A stretch of DNA of 6,308 nucleotides from Candidatus Altimarinota bacterium. Lineage in GTDB: Bacteria; Patescibacteriota; Gracilibacteria; BD1-5; UBA6164. The stretch spans positions 1-6,308 of the forward strand of contig JAMOOA010000169.1 in the NCBI GenBank assembly GCA_027066255.1. The letters run 5' to 3'. This document shows positions 1-6,308 of the stretch, in pieces. The number at the start of each line of letters is the position of its first letter. The first letter of the stretch is position 1. The translations under genes and the position numbers were made by a program. The notes under the pieces are model-generated. The model made no database searches and had not been told where the DNA came from. It saw nothing but the letters and a program-made list of their open reading frames with translations.

Positions 1-992
1 CAGTGTGGACATATCTTTCTCACGAGCCTTTGAGCTACAATAGTATCAAGAGCAGAAGCGAGAATATATGGTTTGAGTCCCATGTTGATGATACGATCGA
101 GTGTATCGGCTGCACTTTTAGTATGAAGTGTGGAAAGAACAAGATGACCTGTGAGGGAAGCTGAAGTTGCAGTATTGAGAGTTGCAAAGTCACGTATCTC
201 CCCAACCATAATGACATCTGGATCTTGTCTCATCAAGGCTTTGAGTCCTACTTCAAAACTGAGCCCTGTTTTCTCGTCTATTTGTGATTGAACTATTCCT
301 TCGAGGTCGTACTCTATTGGATCTTCAAGAGTGATGACTTTCTTGTCTCTGGTATTAAGTTTTGAGAGGATAGTATAGAGTGTGGTTGTTTTACCAGAAC
401 CAGTTGGTCAAGTAATAAGAATCATTCCATTTTTTTGATTGATAGATTTTTCGAGCATTCTTTTAGACGTCCAAAAGAATCATAGTTGTTCAAAATCAAT
501 AATAGCGTTACTAGAATCAAGAATTCTACAAACGATATTTTCCCCATACTTTATAGGAAGAGTAGAAACTCTAACATCGATTTTTTGAGTATCTTGTACT
601 TCGATAGAGTACTTTCCATCTTGAGGGATATTGGTAATATTGAGCTTAAGATTCGCTGCATACTTGAGTCTTTCAACTATTTTTTTGTATTCTTTGTGTG
701 TAAGACGAAATATATCGACAAGTACTCCATCAATACGAAAACGAACCACTACATACCCTTCAAAGCACTCATAGTGCACATCAGAACTTCCGACAACGAG
801 AGCTCCGATAGAGACATCTTTGAGAGCCTCGTCTGTTGCCTGTTTTTGAAGTGAAGCTTTTACTTGATCCTCTATCTTCCCGAAACGACTAGAGCTGTAT
901 TGCACTTTTTCCTCTTGCTCAAGAATTTTTTCTTTGAGTTCTTCGGTTTTTAGTGGTCTTTTTGTTGTTTTTTTTGCTTTTACTGCAGCCAT
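1..992 (-). CDS. pilB: PilB/GspE-family type IV pilus / type II secretion ATPase, 3' end outside window
   Basis: This is a cytoplasmic hexameric ATPase that powers pilus extension or pseudopilus assembly. Read with UGA = Gly it gives 330 residues before the window edge. Visible motifs are an N2-type domain (around 60-170, with a SSDVHYE-like stretch and VVVRFRIDG), Walker A GPTGSGKT (195-202), the Asp/Glu box TLEDPIEY (221-228), Walker [15 protein letters not shown] (255-268) and the His box [11 protein letters not shown] (281-291). The sequence stops at [10 protein letters not shown], where the family's tetracysteine zinc motif begins. In-frame TGA codons fall at 480-482 and 408-410, the second being the first Gly of Walker A. 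I chose the ATG at 990-992 (MAAVKAKK) over one at 1070 because a TATGAT -10 box lies between them and the extra residues (MPPPPHFLHH) look non-coding. The N-terminus is short and Lys-rich, with no room for a full N1/MshEN domain. PilB and GspE cannot be told apart here. Confidence 0.93.
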
Positions 993-1025
993 TGGGTAGA
1001 GATATTGATTATATATTTCAAGAGT

Positions 1026-1054
1026 ATCATATTTGTGTGAATGATGCAAGAAAT
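1026..1054 (-). promoter_or_regulatory. Possible promoter of the pilB-type gene
   Basis: On the minus strand TATGAT (1026-1031) is a good -10 box. The -35 at 17-bp spacing is poor (ATTTCT, 1049-1054). Transcription would start near 1019, giving a leader of about 27 bases before the ATG at 992. A run of eight C (minus strand; 1057-1064) sits just upstream of the -35 position. Confidence 0.4.
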
Positions 1055-1077
1055 GAGGGGGGGGAGGCATATGTACC

Positions 1078-1178
1078 TATGTTGCTAAGTAGTAGATTAA
1101 AATCTCTCCCGTATTAGAATCAAAATAAAGAGCCCTATTTCTAGGGCTTTATTGCTATGAATCATAATGGTACGCCTG
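1078..1178 (+). repeat. Direct repeat copy A: gene 3' end, terminator and tRNA 3' end remnant
   Basis: This is a diverged direct copy of 2705-2811. It opens with 17 bases identical to the other copy (TATGTTGCTAAGTAGTA), which there encode the last codons YVAK-stop of the upstream gene. It ends with 16 identical bases (CATAATGGTACGCCTG) that include the CCA end and 3' acceptor strand of the tRNA. The middle is alignable, with small indels, around a hairpin. No gene or complete tRNA is attached to this copy, so it is a remnant. It could be a leftover of a tandem duplication or one end of an inserted segment. Confidence 0.8.
1124..1153. terminator. Hairpin terminator in repeat copy A
   Basis: AATAAAGAGCCCTA pairs with TAGGGCTTTATT around a TTTC loop, with two unpaired bases on the left arm. 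A/T-rich ends on both sides would allow it to work in either direction. No intact gene on either strand obviously feeds into it, so it looks like a relic that came with the repeat. Confidence 0.65.
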
Positions 1179-1238
1179 AGAAGTTTTGTGTGAGAACTTT
1201 TAGGGATTGTTGTTGAAAATTACGTACTCATAAAAATA

Positions 1239-1266
1239 TTGACAAATAAATATTTAATACTATAAA
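1239..1266 (+). promoter_or_regulatory. Sigma70-type promoter of the TraB-like gene
   Basis: A consensus TTGACA (1239-1244), a 16-bp spacer and TATAAA (1261-1266) precede the ATG at 1301. Predicted start is near 1273, giving a leader of about 28 bases. It is the strongest promoter-like sequence in the window. Confidence 0.7.
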
Positions 1267-1299
1267 TAACAGTACTTTTAAGTACTTAAATAAATATTT
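1244..1299 (+). repeat. 12-bp direct repeat framing promoter and palindrome
   Basis: AAATAAATATTT occurs exactly at 1244-1255 (promoter spacer) and 1288-1299 (just before the ATG), 44 bases apart. The unit is very AT-rich, so chance is possible, but exact identity and symmetric placement around the palindrome suggest a regulatory pair. Confidence 0.5.
1271..1286. promoter_or_regulatory. Palindrome at the predicted transcription start; operator candidate
   Basis: AGTACTTTTAAGTACT has two perfect 6-bp arms (AGTACT) around TTTA and overlaps the predicted +1. The arrangement suits a dimeric repressor. A weak 5'-leader hairpin is the alternative. No regulator gene is nearby. Confidence 0.4.
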
Positions 1300-1300
1300 C

Positions 1301-2719
1301 ATGCAAAAGAGGGATAGTGGATATGAGGGACTTTGTTATTTACAATAGAGTGTAGAAGGAAAAGAATATACTCCACCAGAGATTATAGAATATACTCTTG
1401 ATATTAAAAGACTTGTAGATGGAGGGATAATAGCACCCAATGAAGTGGATACTATTGTTAGAGAAAAAGACGAAGTCCTTTCGGGGAAGTGATATTCTAT
1501 AGAAACAAAGAGTTCTCAAAAATGAGAGGTAGAGCAAATCGTCTATACAAAAAATAGATTTAACTGTCTTCCACCGATAAGGGATGAAAAATGATCGCTT
1601 CTTGCAAGAACTGATTTGGCATCAGTTAGTGAAATAGGGGATGGATACGAAACAATAAAGGAATTGTTTGAGAAACTCAATTCTATCACTGATACTCAAA
1701 TAGAACCGTTGTATGAACCATATTACTATTGAGAATATGATGAAGAAAACTGAAGAATACCTACATATATAATCGTTGGAGATATACATGCAGATCACTA
1801 TGGGATAGATCAGGAATGAAAAGATATGGACTGTATTAGAGAGATACTTTTTTCTCAATTGAGTAGAGTTTTTTTAGTTGAGGAAGACGAATGAGCGGAT
1901 CCTGAAGTTATGGCTGTAAGTATCTTGAATGAAAAGTTTGGTATTTCTACTATATGACTTGAAAATGAATTTCATACAGATTCTAGGCACTTTAAAACCC
2001 AATGGTTTTCTGATAAGAGAAAGAATAGAACAGGAATCTGAAAATGAGTTTCAGAAGCATCAATTGATTATATTTGACTAGAAGATGAATTTATTGTTGC
2101 AGCAACAATGATTATATGAGGCCTGGGTCTTCAAGAAAAGGCTCTAAAAAGTGTCATCTTTTCTGAGAAGGGGAAAGAACTAGAAAAAATAGACGTATCT
2201 ATATCCCAGGAGGAATTTATACGACTATATGAAAAAAACAGAGGCTCCATTTTGAAAGATACAGGGTATGATCCCTTTAGTGAATCTACGAGAGAAATCC
2301 AAAGAGAAAGGGTTGACTTAATGATTGAGAGTATGAGAGAAACTCCTATTGAGGAATTGGTAGAAATATATAAGGTAAAAGGCTATATGAAAACGCACCT
2401 TATGGAATCATTGCTAGGAGGTGGTACTAAATGAAAAGTCTTATGATTTCTCTTGAAGAAACTACACAAGATATTGTTAGGATTTTCAACGAAAGAATCG
2501 GATATAGATATCCTAAGAGAAGGTATAATAGAGAAGAGCTTAGAGAAGTACGAAATTATTATCAGAGCAAGAAATAATGAAGGAATTGATATAGTTTCAG
2601 AAAATATGTGAGACACAAAAATAGCAGCTATGGTTTATGGGAAGGCACATATTCCGGACTTAATGAAGCAGTTAAAAGAAAAGTATAATGGAAAGGTAAA
2701 TATTTATGTTGCTAAGTAG
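1301..2719 (+). CDS. TraB/GumN-like protein (tentative), frame interrupted by TAG at codon 16
   Basis: With UGA = Gly the frame is open from the ATG at 1301 to TAG 2717-2719 (472 codons), apart from one TAG at 1346-1348. It holds about 15 in-frame TGA codons, so it looks shattered under the standard code. I do not recognise a close family. Visible features are IIVGDIHADHYG (residues about 158-168), an acidic FLVEEDEG (about 191-198), GLENEFHTDSR, and near the C-terminus IIRARN followed by AAMVYGKAHIPDLMKQL (GKAH at 447-450). The GxxH near the start, acidic strand, RN and G-x-A/G-H order resembles TraB/PrgY/GumN proteins, a fold related to EreA and ChaN; this is inference from motifs. No signal peptide or membrane segment is evident. 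The stretch after the TAG (EYTPPEIIEYTLDIKRL) looks like real protein, so the true start may be downstream (GTG 1445 is the first conventional one), or the gene carries a nonsense mutation. It stands alone with its own promoter and terminator. Confidence 0.7.
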
Positions 2720-2811
2720 TAAAGGTTAACAAAAACCTCCAGTACTAGAATCACAAAAACAAAGCCCTAGAAATAGGGCTTTGTTTGCTGTAAAACATAA
2801 TGGTACGCCTG
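2705..2811 (+). repeat. Direct repeat copy B: gene 3' end, terminator and tRNA 3' end
   Basis: This is the partner of 1078-1178, same orientation, about 1.63 kb downstream. Here both ends are part of intact features: the first bases are the last codons of the TraB-like gene, and the last 11 are the CCA end and acceptor strand of the tRNA. It is therefore probably the source-like copy, and copy A the derivative. Confidence 0.8.
2758..2785. terminator. Bidirectional terminator between the TraB-like gene and the tRNA
   Basis: A perfect 12-bp stem (AACAAAGCCCTA with TAGGGCTTTGTT) closes a GAAA tetraloop. T-rich sequence exists on both strands. It lies 38 bases past the plus-strand stop codon and 15 bases past the 3' end of the minus-strand tRNA, so it can end both convergent transcripts. 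Confidence 0.85.
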
Positions 2812-2878
2812 GCAGGACTCGAACCCACGGCAAACCTAGGTCCGCGGCCTAGTGCTCTTCCAACTGAGCTACAGGCGC
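2801..2878 (-). tRNA. tRNA, probably tRNA-Arg(GCG), CCA encoded
   Basis: The minus strand folds as a complete 78-base tRNA. It has acceptor GCGCCTG/CAGGCGT (G1-U72 wobble), D arm GCTC/GAGC with an AGTTGGAA loop, anticodon stem CTAGG/CCTAG, T arm GTGGG-TTCGAGT-CCTGC, A73 and encoded CCA. The 7-base anticodon loop is CCGCGGA, so the anticodon is GCG (codon CGC, Arg). An A after GG in the D loop fits Arg identity. Two oddities stand out: position 33 is C instead of the near-universal U, and the variable loop is 7 bases (GTTTGCC) rather than 4-5. The tRNA call is firm. The isotype rests on the anticodon and is less certain. Confidence 0.9.
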
Positions 2879-2886
2879 ATATCAGT

Positions 2887-2915
2887 AGTATAACGGATAT
2901 TGCTAAAAACTTCAA
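2887..2915 (-). promoter_or_regulatory. Promoter of the tRNA gene
   Basis: On the minus strand TTGAAG (2910-2915), exactly 17 bp, then TATACT (2887-2892). The predicted start falls within a base or two of tRNA position 1 (2878), so the primary transcript would have almost no 5' leader. Confidence 0.7.
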
Positions 2916-2971
2916 GTTTTATAAGCTTTCGTAGTATATAGAAAACAGAAAAAAGTAAAGAAAAATACATT

Positions 2972-2999
2972 TTGGAGATGAGAGAATATTTCCCATAAT
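2972..2999 (+). promoter_or_regulatory. Likely recJ promoter
   Basis: TTGGAG (2972-2977), a 16-bp spacer and CATAAT (2994-2999) lie upstream of the recJ ATG at 3037, giving a leader of about 30 bases. It is back-to-back with the divergent tRNA promoter in a 158-base intergenic region. Confidence 0.5.
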
Positions 3000-3036
3000 G
3001 AATAGAAACTATAAAAACTAAGAATAGAGATATAAC

Positions 3037-4680
3037 ATGGAGGAGAGAATCAGTATAAAAGGACATAACGTTTGCTATGATAGGGAAACAACTACTCAAG
3101 ACATATCTTCTATACTTAAAACTCGATTTACTCCCGAAGATCTCACCGAAAAATCCCTTGATGACCTTCATGATCCATACTTACTGTGTGGGATGAAGGA
3201 AGCCGTAAAGAGAATCAAACAGGCAAGAGAAAACAGAGAAAGGGTGATAATATTCTGAGACTATGATGTTGATGGAGTTACCAGCACCTCTATCCTTATG
3301 CATCTTTTCAAAACCTTGAAGATGGATGTGAGCTATAGACTTCCTCACAGAGTCAAAGATGGGTACGGGATGAAGAAGTACTTTATTGACGAACTTGCAG
3401 AGCTATGAGTGGATCTCATTATCACAGTTGATTGTGGTACGAGAGATGTGGATGTCGTACGATACTCAAAAGAAAAAGGAATCGATATTATCGTAACAGA
3501 TCATCATGCTGTGCCAGACGTTATCCCAGAGGAAGCTGTTGCCGTTATCAATCCCAAGAGACCAGATTGTTCTTACCCATTTAAGTGACTTGCAGGAGCA
3601 TGAGTCGCCTATAAACTGATGATGGCTGTTGCCAAGGAATATATGGATGATGAAAAATACAAAAACTATATCAGGGAAAGTATAGATATTGCAGCAATAG
3701 GAACAGTGGCTGACTGTATGACACTGACAGGAGAAAACCGTACTATCGTTTCTCTCGGACTCAAGCAAATTAAAAACTCTCGTAGTAAATGAATCAGAGC
3801 ACTCATAGAAGACAAAATCCACGAAGATCTCGACGCAGATATATTTGGTTTCCTTATTGGCCCTCGTCTCAATGCCGCAGGGAGAATGGATACCCCTTAT
3901 AAGGCAGTGAATCTCATACTCAATAATAGCGATTCACTCGGAAAGACACTTAACGAGATAGAGATGCTCAATGACCAAAGAAAAGCTCTGACAACAGAAT
4001 TTGTAGATAAAGCTCTTGGTGAAATAGAAGAAGGGAACAATATTATCATTTACCATTCTCCTGATATCAGGCATGGAATTATTGGTATCATAGCAGGAAG
4101 ACTTACAGAGAAATTTTATAGACCAAGTATTGTTCTGATAGATGAAGGAGACAAGCTTGTTGCTAGTTGCAGGAGTCCGGAGTACTTTTCTATTATTGAC
4201 TTATTAGAAAAATACAAAGACTCTTTTATCGCGTTTGGTGGACACAAGCAAGCAGCAGGGTTTAGTATACTCAAGGAGAGCTTTGAAGAGTTTAAACAGA
4301 AAATTCAAGCAGATCTCAATGCTGAAGATTTTTCACAACATACGAAGAAAATTGAGATTGATAAGTGTGTAAAATTAGACGAGATAGGGTTCAAGTTCTT
4401 GGCCTCTATGAATACATATAAGCCATTTGGACTTTGAAACCCAAAGCCTGTATTTATGATAGAAAACTTTGAACCAGAAAGAGTTTCGATTCTCTGAAAA
4501 ACTAGAGAGCATCTCAAATTTGAGAATCGTTACGGATTCAAGATATTTGCTTTTGGTTTTGGAGAACATTATGATGAGCTAAAAAACATCCCGAAGATGG
4601 ATATTATCTTTGATCTATCTGAGGATAACTGGATGTGAAAAAGAGGACTTATGTTCCGAATTATTGATATTGTCATTTAA
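3037..4680 (+). CDS. recJ: Single-stranded-DNA-specific exonuclease RecJ
   Basis: RecJ degrades single-stranded DNA 5' to 3' in recombinational and mismatch repair, using Mn/Mg bound by DHH-family motifs. The product is 547 residues, close to the family's usual length. Motifs are GDYDVDG (74-80), TVDCG (D132), TDHH (D155-H157), GTVADC (D226) and GPRLNAAGRMD (275-285). In the DHHA1 domain there are HGIIGIIAGRL, SCRSP and GGHKQAAGF (GGH 401-403), followed by the C-terminal nucleic-acid-binding region (KPFGLGNPKPVF). Eight in-frame TGA codons are read as Gly, including G74 of the first catalytic motif. TAG at 3025-3027 lies just upstream in frame, which fixes ATG 3037 as the start. The leader has no clear Shine-Dalgarno. 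All metal-binding positions I can recognise are present, so it should be active. The stop TAA is followed with no gap by the flavoprotein fragment in the same frame. Confidence 0.96.
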
Positions 4681-5574
4681 GATTCCTTAAAACTCGAGCT
4701 CTCTACTCGTGATGTGGTTGCTCGTGCGAATTTTCAAGAAATTCACGAAGGAAGAGGGACAGATAAGTGATGAGTTTGGCTGGATATTTCCCATAAATCT
4801 AAAAAGTATATACTCGAAAGACTTCCAAAAATGCACTCGATGATTCTCAAGTACAATAATGTAGATATATCAAAAGATCCTGTAGAAATATCTCCAACGA
4901 CCCACTACACAATGTGAGGGATCTGGTTTGACCCAAAAACATACGAAACAACACTTAAAAATTTTTTTGTAGCAGGAGAGTGTACGATGTGAGTTCATGG
5001 AGCCAATAGACTCTGAGGAAATTCTCTGATGGAGACGATGGTATTTTGAAAAAATGTAGCACAAAGGATACTTGATACTTTTGAAAATATCGCTCCTGAT
5101 AATTCAGATGAGGTCGTACACATTTCTCCTGTATGCGAAGGAACTCTTGATGCAAATGGGACTCTCACGGAGATACGTAAAGAGGTGTGGGAGTACGCAT
5201 GAATCGTTCGTACAGAAGAAGAACTTCTTAAACTCACACAGATACTTTCAGAATATCGCATAAAAATACAAAAAGAGTGAATCAAGTGTTCATGAGATGA
5301 ATATACTAACACGATGATGCACAATCGCATACACACGGTTCTTGATTTTGCAGAACTGATATGTAAGTGAGCCCTTGAGAGGAAAGAATCTCGAGGAGCA
5401 CACTATCGTTTGGATTACCCAGAAATGGATGAGAGGTTTGCAAGGAATTATCTCCATCAAGTTTGTGATGGAAAAATAGTTTCCACTTGGAAAGATGTCC
5501 CTGCTCCATCCTCAGAGCTTCAATATGGACTCGATACTTTTGAAGAACCAAATAATTATGGTCATCAGGAATAA
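4681..5574 (+). pseudogene. Fumarate reductase/succinate dehydrogenase-type flavoprotein, C-terminal half only
   Basis: The frame starts at the base after the recJ TAA and runs 297 codons to TAA 5572-5574. It begins inside a conserved block, LELSTRDVVARA, then shows EIHEGRG, VWLDISHK, HYTMGG (H75), the FAD-contacting FVAGEC and HGANRLGGNSL (106-116), and ESRGAHYRLDYP (from 236). These belong to the SdhA/FrdA/NadB family. EIHEGRG and HYTMGG favour FrdA/SdhA over L-aspartate oxidase. The N-terminal roughly 250-300 residues, including the dinucleotide-binding GxGxxG and the start codon, are missing. The first in-frame candidates are GTG 4714 and ATG 4831, both inside conserved sequence. Ten TGA codons are read as Gly, two of them adjacent (4768-4773). 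The frame has no other stop or shift, so the loss is recent, or the junction is an assembly or deletion breakpoint. Alone it cannot bind FAD normally. Confidence 0.88.
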
Positions 5575-5614
5575 TTTTTTTGAAGCAAGAGTTTGAGAGT
5601 AAAAGAAACGAGGC

Positions 5615-5642
5615 TTGAATTCCAAAGGTATTTTTATAGACT
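5615..5642 (+). promoter_or_regulatory. Possible pyruvate kinase promoter
   Basis: TTGAAT (5615-5620), 16 bp, TAGACT (5637-5642) gives a predicted start about 27 bases before the ATG. The spacing matches the other leaders in this window, but the -10 box is weak. Confidence 0.33.
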
Positions 5643-5675
5643 ATGGACGAAAAATATTTTTTATAAGTAAGTTTT

Positions 5676-6308
5676 ATGCAAAAAAATACAAAAATAGTAG
5701 CAACTCATGGTCCTGCGATACCAACAAGCAAAGAACTTTTTGCTCTGTACGATGAAGGAGTGAATATTATTCGTTTTAATTTTTCTCATGCTCAGTATGA
5801 TCTCGTTTCAGAAGTTCTTGAGGTTATGAGGGAGAGTAATAGAAGTGGAAGGACAGCTCTTTCTATGCTTCTAGATACAAAATGACCAGAGATACGTACG
5901 GGGGATCTAGATGAGAAGCAAATCTACAAAAAAGGAGATAATTTCAAATTTTATATCAACAAAGATGTCTTCATAGAAGATGGAAAATCTCTTTATTGTG
6001 ATTATTCACACCTAGGAGAAGACGCATTTGTAGATCAAATAATAGATGTAGACAGTGGGTTATTTCAGATACAAGTCCTCTCTATTACTGATGATTATCT
6101 GGAAGTACAAGCACAAAATGATGCAACTATCGGTTCACGTAGACATGTGAATCTTCCTGGAGTGAGACTCAAGATGCCAGGAATTACACAGAAAGATAGA
6201 GAAGATATAAAGTTTTGAGTAGAACAAAGTATGGATTTTATAGCCATGAGTTTTGTGAGAAATAAAGGAAATGTTGATGAACTCAGAGCATACCTCAAAG
6301 AACTTTGA
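5676..6308 (+). CDS. pyk: Pyruvate kinase, N-terminal part (continues past window)
   Basis: This enzyme transfers phosphate from phosphoenolpyruvate to ADP in the last step of glycolysis. The visible 211 codons show TKIVATHGPA at the N-terminus, RFNFSHA (R33, N35, S37), DTKGPEIRTG (67-76, the start of the B-domain boundary), a complete B domain, and NLPGVRLKMPGITQKD returning to the barrel (from 159), then FIAMSFVR (S192-R195). TGA codons at 5883 (Gly of DTKG), 6216 and the very last codon 6306 are read as Gly, so the apparent stop at the window end is not a stop and the gene continues. The usual L in ATLGPA is H here. ATG 5676 matches the family's normal start. The leader (TATAAGTAAGTTTT) has at best a weak TAAG ribosome site. 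The catalytic Lys and metal-binding ExD are outside the window. Confidence 0.96.

Noticed and set aside
408..410. TGA as tryptophan (code 4) or selenocysteine
   Set aside because: TGA falls at conserved Gly positions in unrelated families, and Trp is written TGG in the same genes.
486..854. 122-residue plus-strand frame opposite pilB
   Set aside because: It is antisense to well conserved PilB sequence and has low-complexity composition; a shadow.
993..1070. Longer PilB N-terminus starting at 1070 (MPPPPHF...)
   Set aside because: It spans the poly-C tract and the TATGAT box and has no family-like sequence; MAAVKAKK at 992 is a better start.
1078..1178. CRISPR-like or transposon terminal repeat
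   Set aside because: Only two direct copies 1.6 kb apart, with gene end, terminator and tRNA content; no inverted ends, transposase, spacers or cas genes.
1340..1858. Minus-strand frames resembling small hydrophobic membrane proteins
   Set aside because: They are antisense shadows of an AT-rich gene; the plus-strand frame is continuous and carries the promoter and terminator.
2869..3171. 100-residue minus-strand frame over the recJ start
   Set aside because: It overlaps the tRNA promoter, the tRNA 5' end and the conserved recJ N-terminus; no support for a gene.
1..6308. Many short frames suggesting a decayed, gene-poor region under the standard code
   Set aside because: They join into long conserved proteins once TGA is read as Gly; they are not pseudogene fragments.
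6306..6308. TGA at the window end as the stop codon of a short pyruvate kinase
   Set aside because: The protein would end mid-barrel after SFVR; TGA is Gly here, so the gene simply continues.

Overview
The window is AT-rich bacterial DNA that reads correctly only if UGA means glycine (genetic code 25). In every protein gene the frame runs through TGA codons. Several of these sit at near-invariant glycines: the first Gly of the PilB Walker A motif, the Gly before the RecJ DYDVDG motif, the Gly of DTKGPEIR in pyruvate kinase, and HYTMGG and RLGGNSL in a fumarate reductase-type flavoprotein. Trp is written TGG. This points to the candidate phyla Gracilibacteria (BD1-5) or Absconditabacteria (SR1). 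CGA still encodes Arg at a conserved site (ESRGAH), which fits Gracilibacteria better than the Absconditabacteria reported to have reassigned CGA/CGG. That phylum placement is an inference. I counted 38 in-frame TGA codons, so a code-11 annotation would shred the region.

Layout: (1) 1-992, minus strand: a PilB/GspE-type secretion or type IV pilus ATPase, cut by the window edge. (2) 1078-1178: a diverged copy of a roughly 105-bp unit (a gene's last codons, a hairpin terminator and the last 11 bases of a tRNA). (3) 1239-2719, plus strand: a lone gene with its own promoter and a palindromic operator-like site, encoding a protein with weak TraB/GumN-like features. It carries an in-frame TAG at codon 16. 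(4) 2705-2811: the second copy of the unit, here joined to an intact tRNA gene on the minus strand (2801-2878, probably Arg). (5) 3037-4680, plus: a complete RecJ exonuclease. (6) 4681-5574: the C-terminal half of a fumarate reductase/succinate dehydrogenase flavoprotein, fused in frame to the base after the recJ stop and lacking its FAD-binding N-terminus. (7) 5676-6308, plus: the N-terminal part of pyruvate kinase, running off the window.

The genes do not form one pathway: surface appendage or secretion motor, DNA repair nuclease, glycolytic enzyme, a tRNA, and two rearrangement scars. The most interesting parts are the 1.6-kb segment bracketed by direct repeats at a tRNA 3' end, and the headless flavoprotein abutting recJ. 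Promoter-like sequences lie about 25-35 bases upstream of the ATGs, and none of the starts has a clear Shine-Dalgarno sequence. I see no CRISPR array, integrase or transposase.
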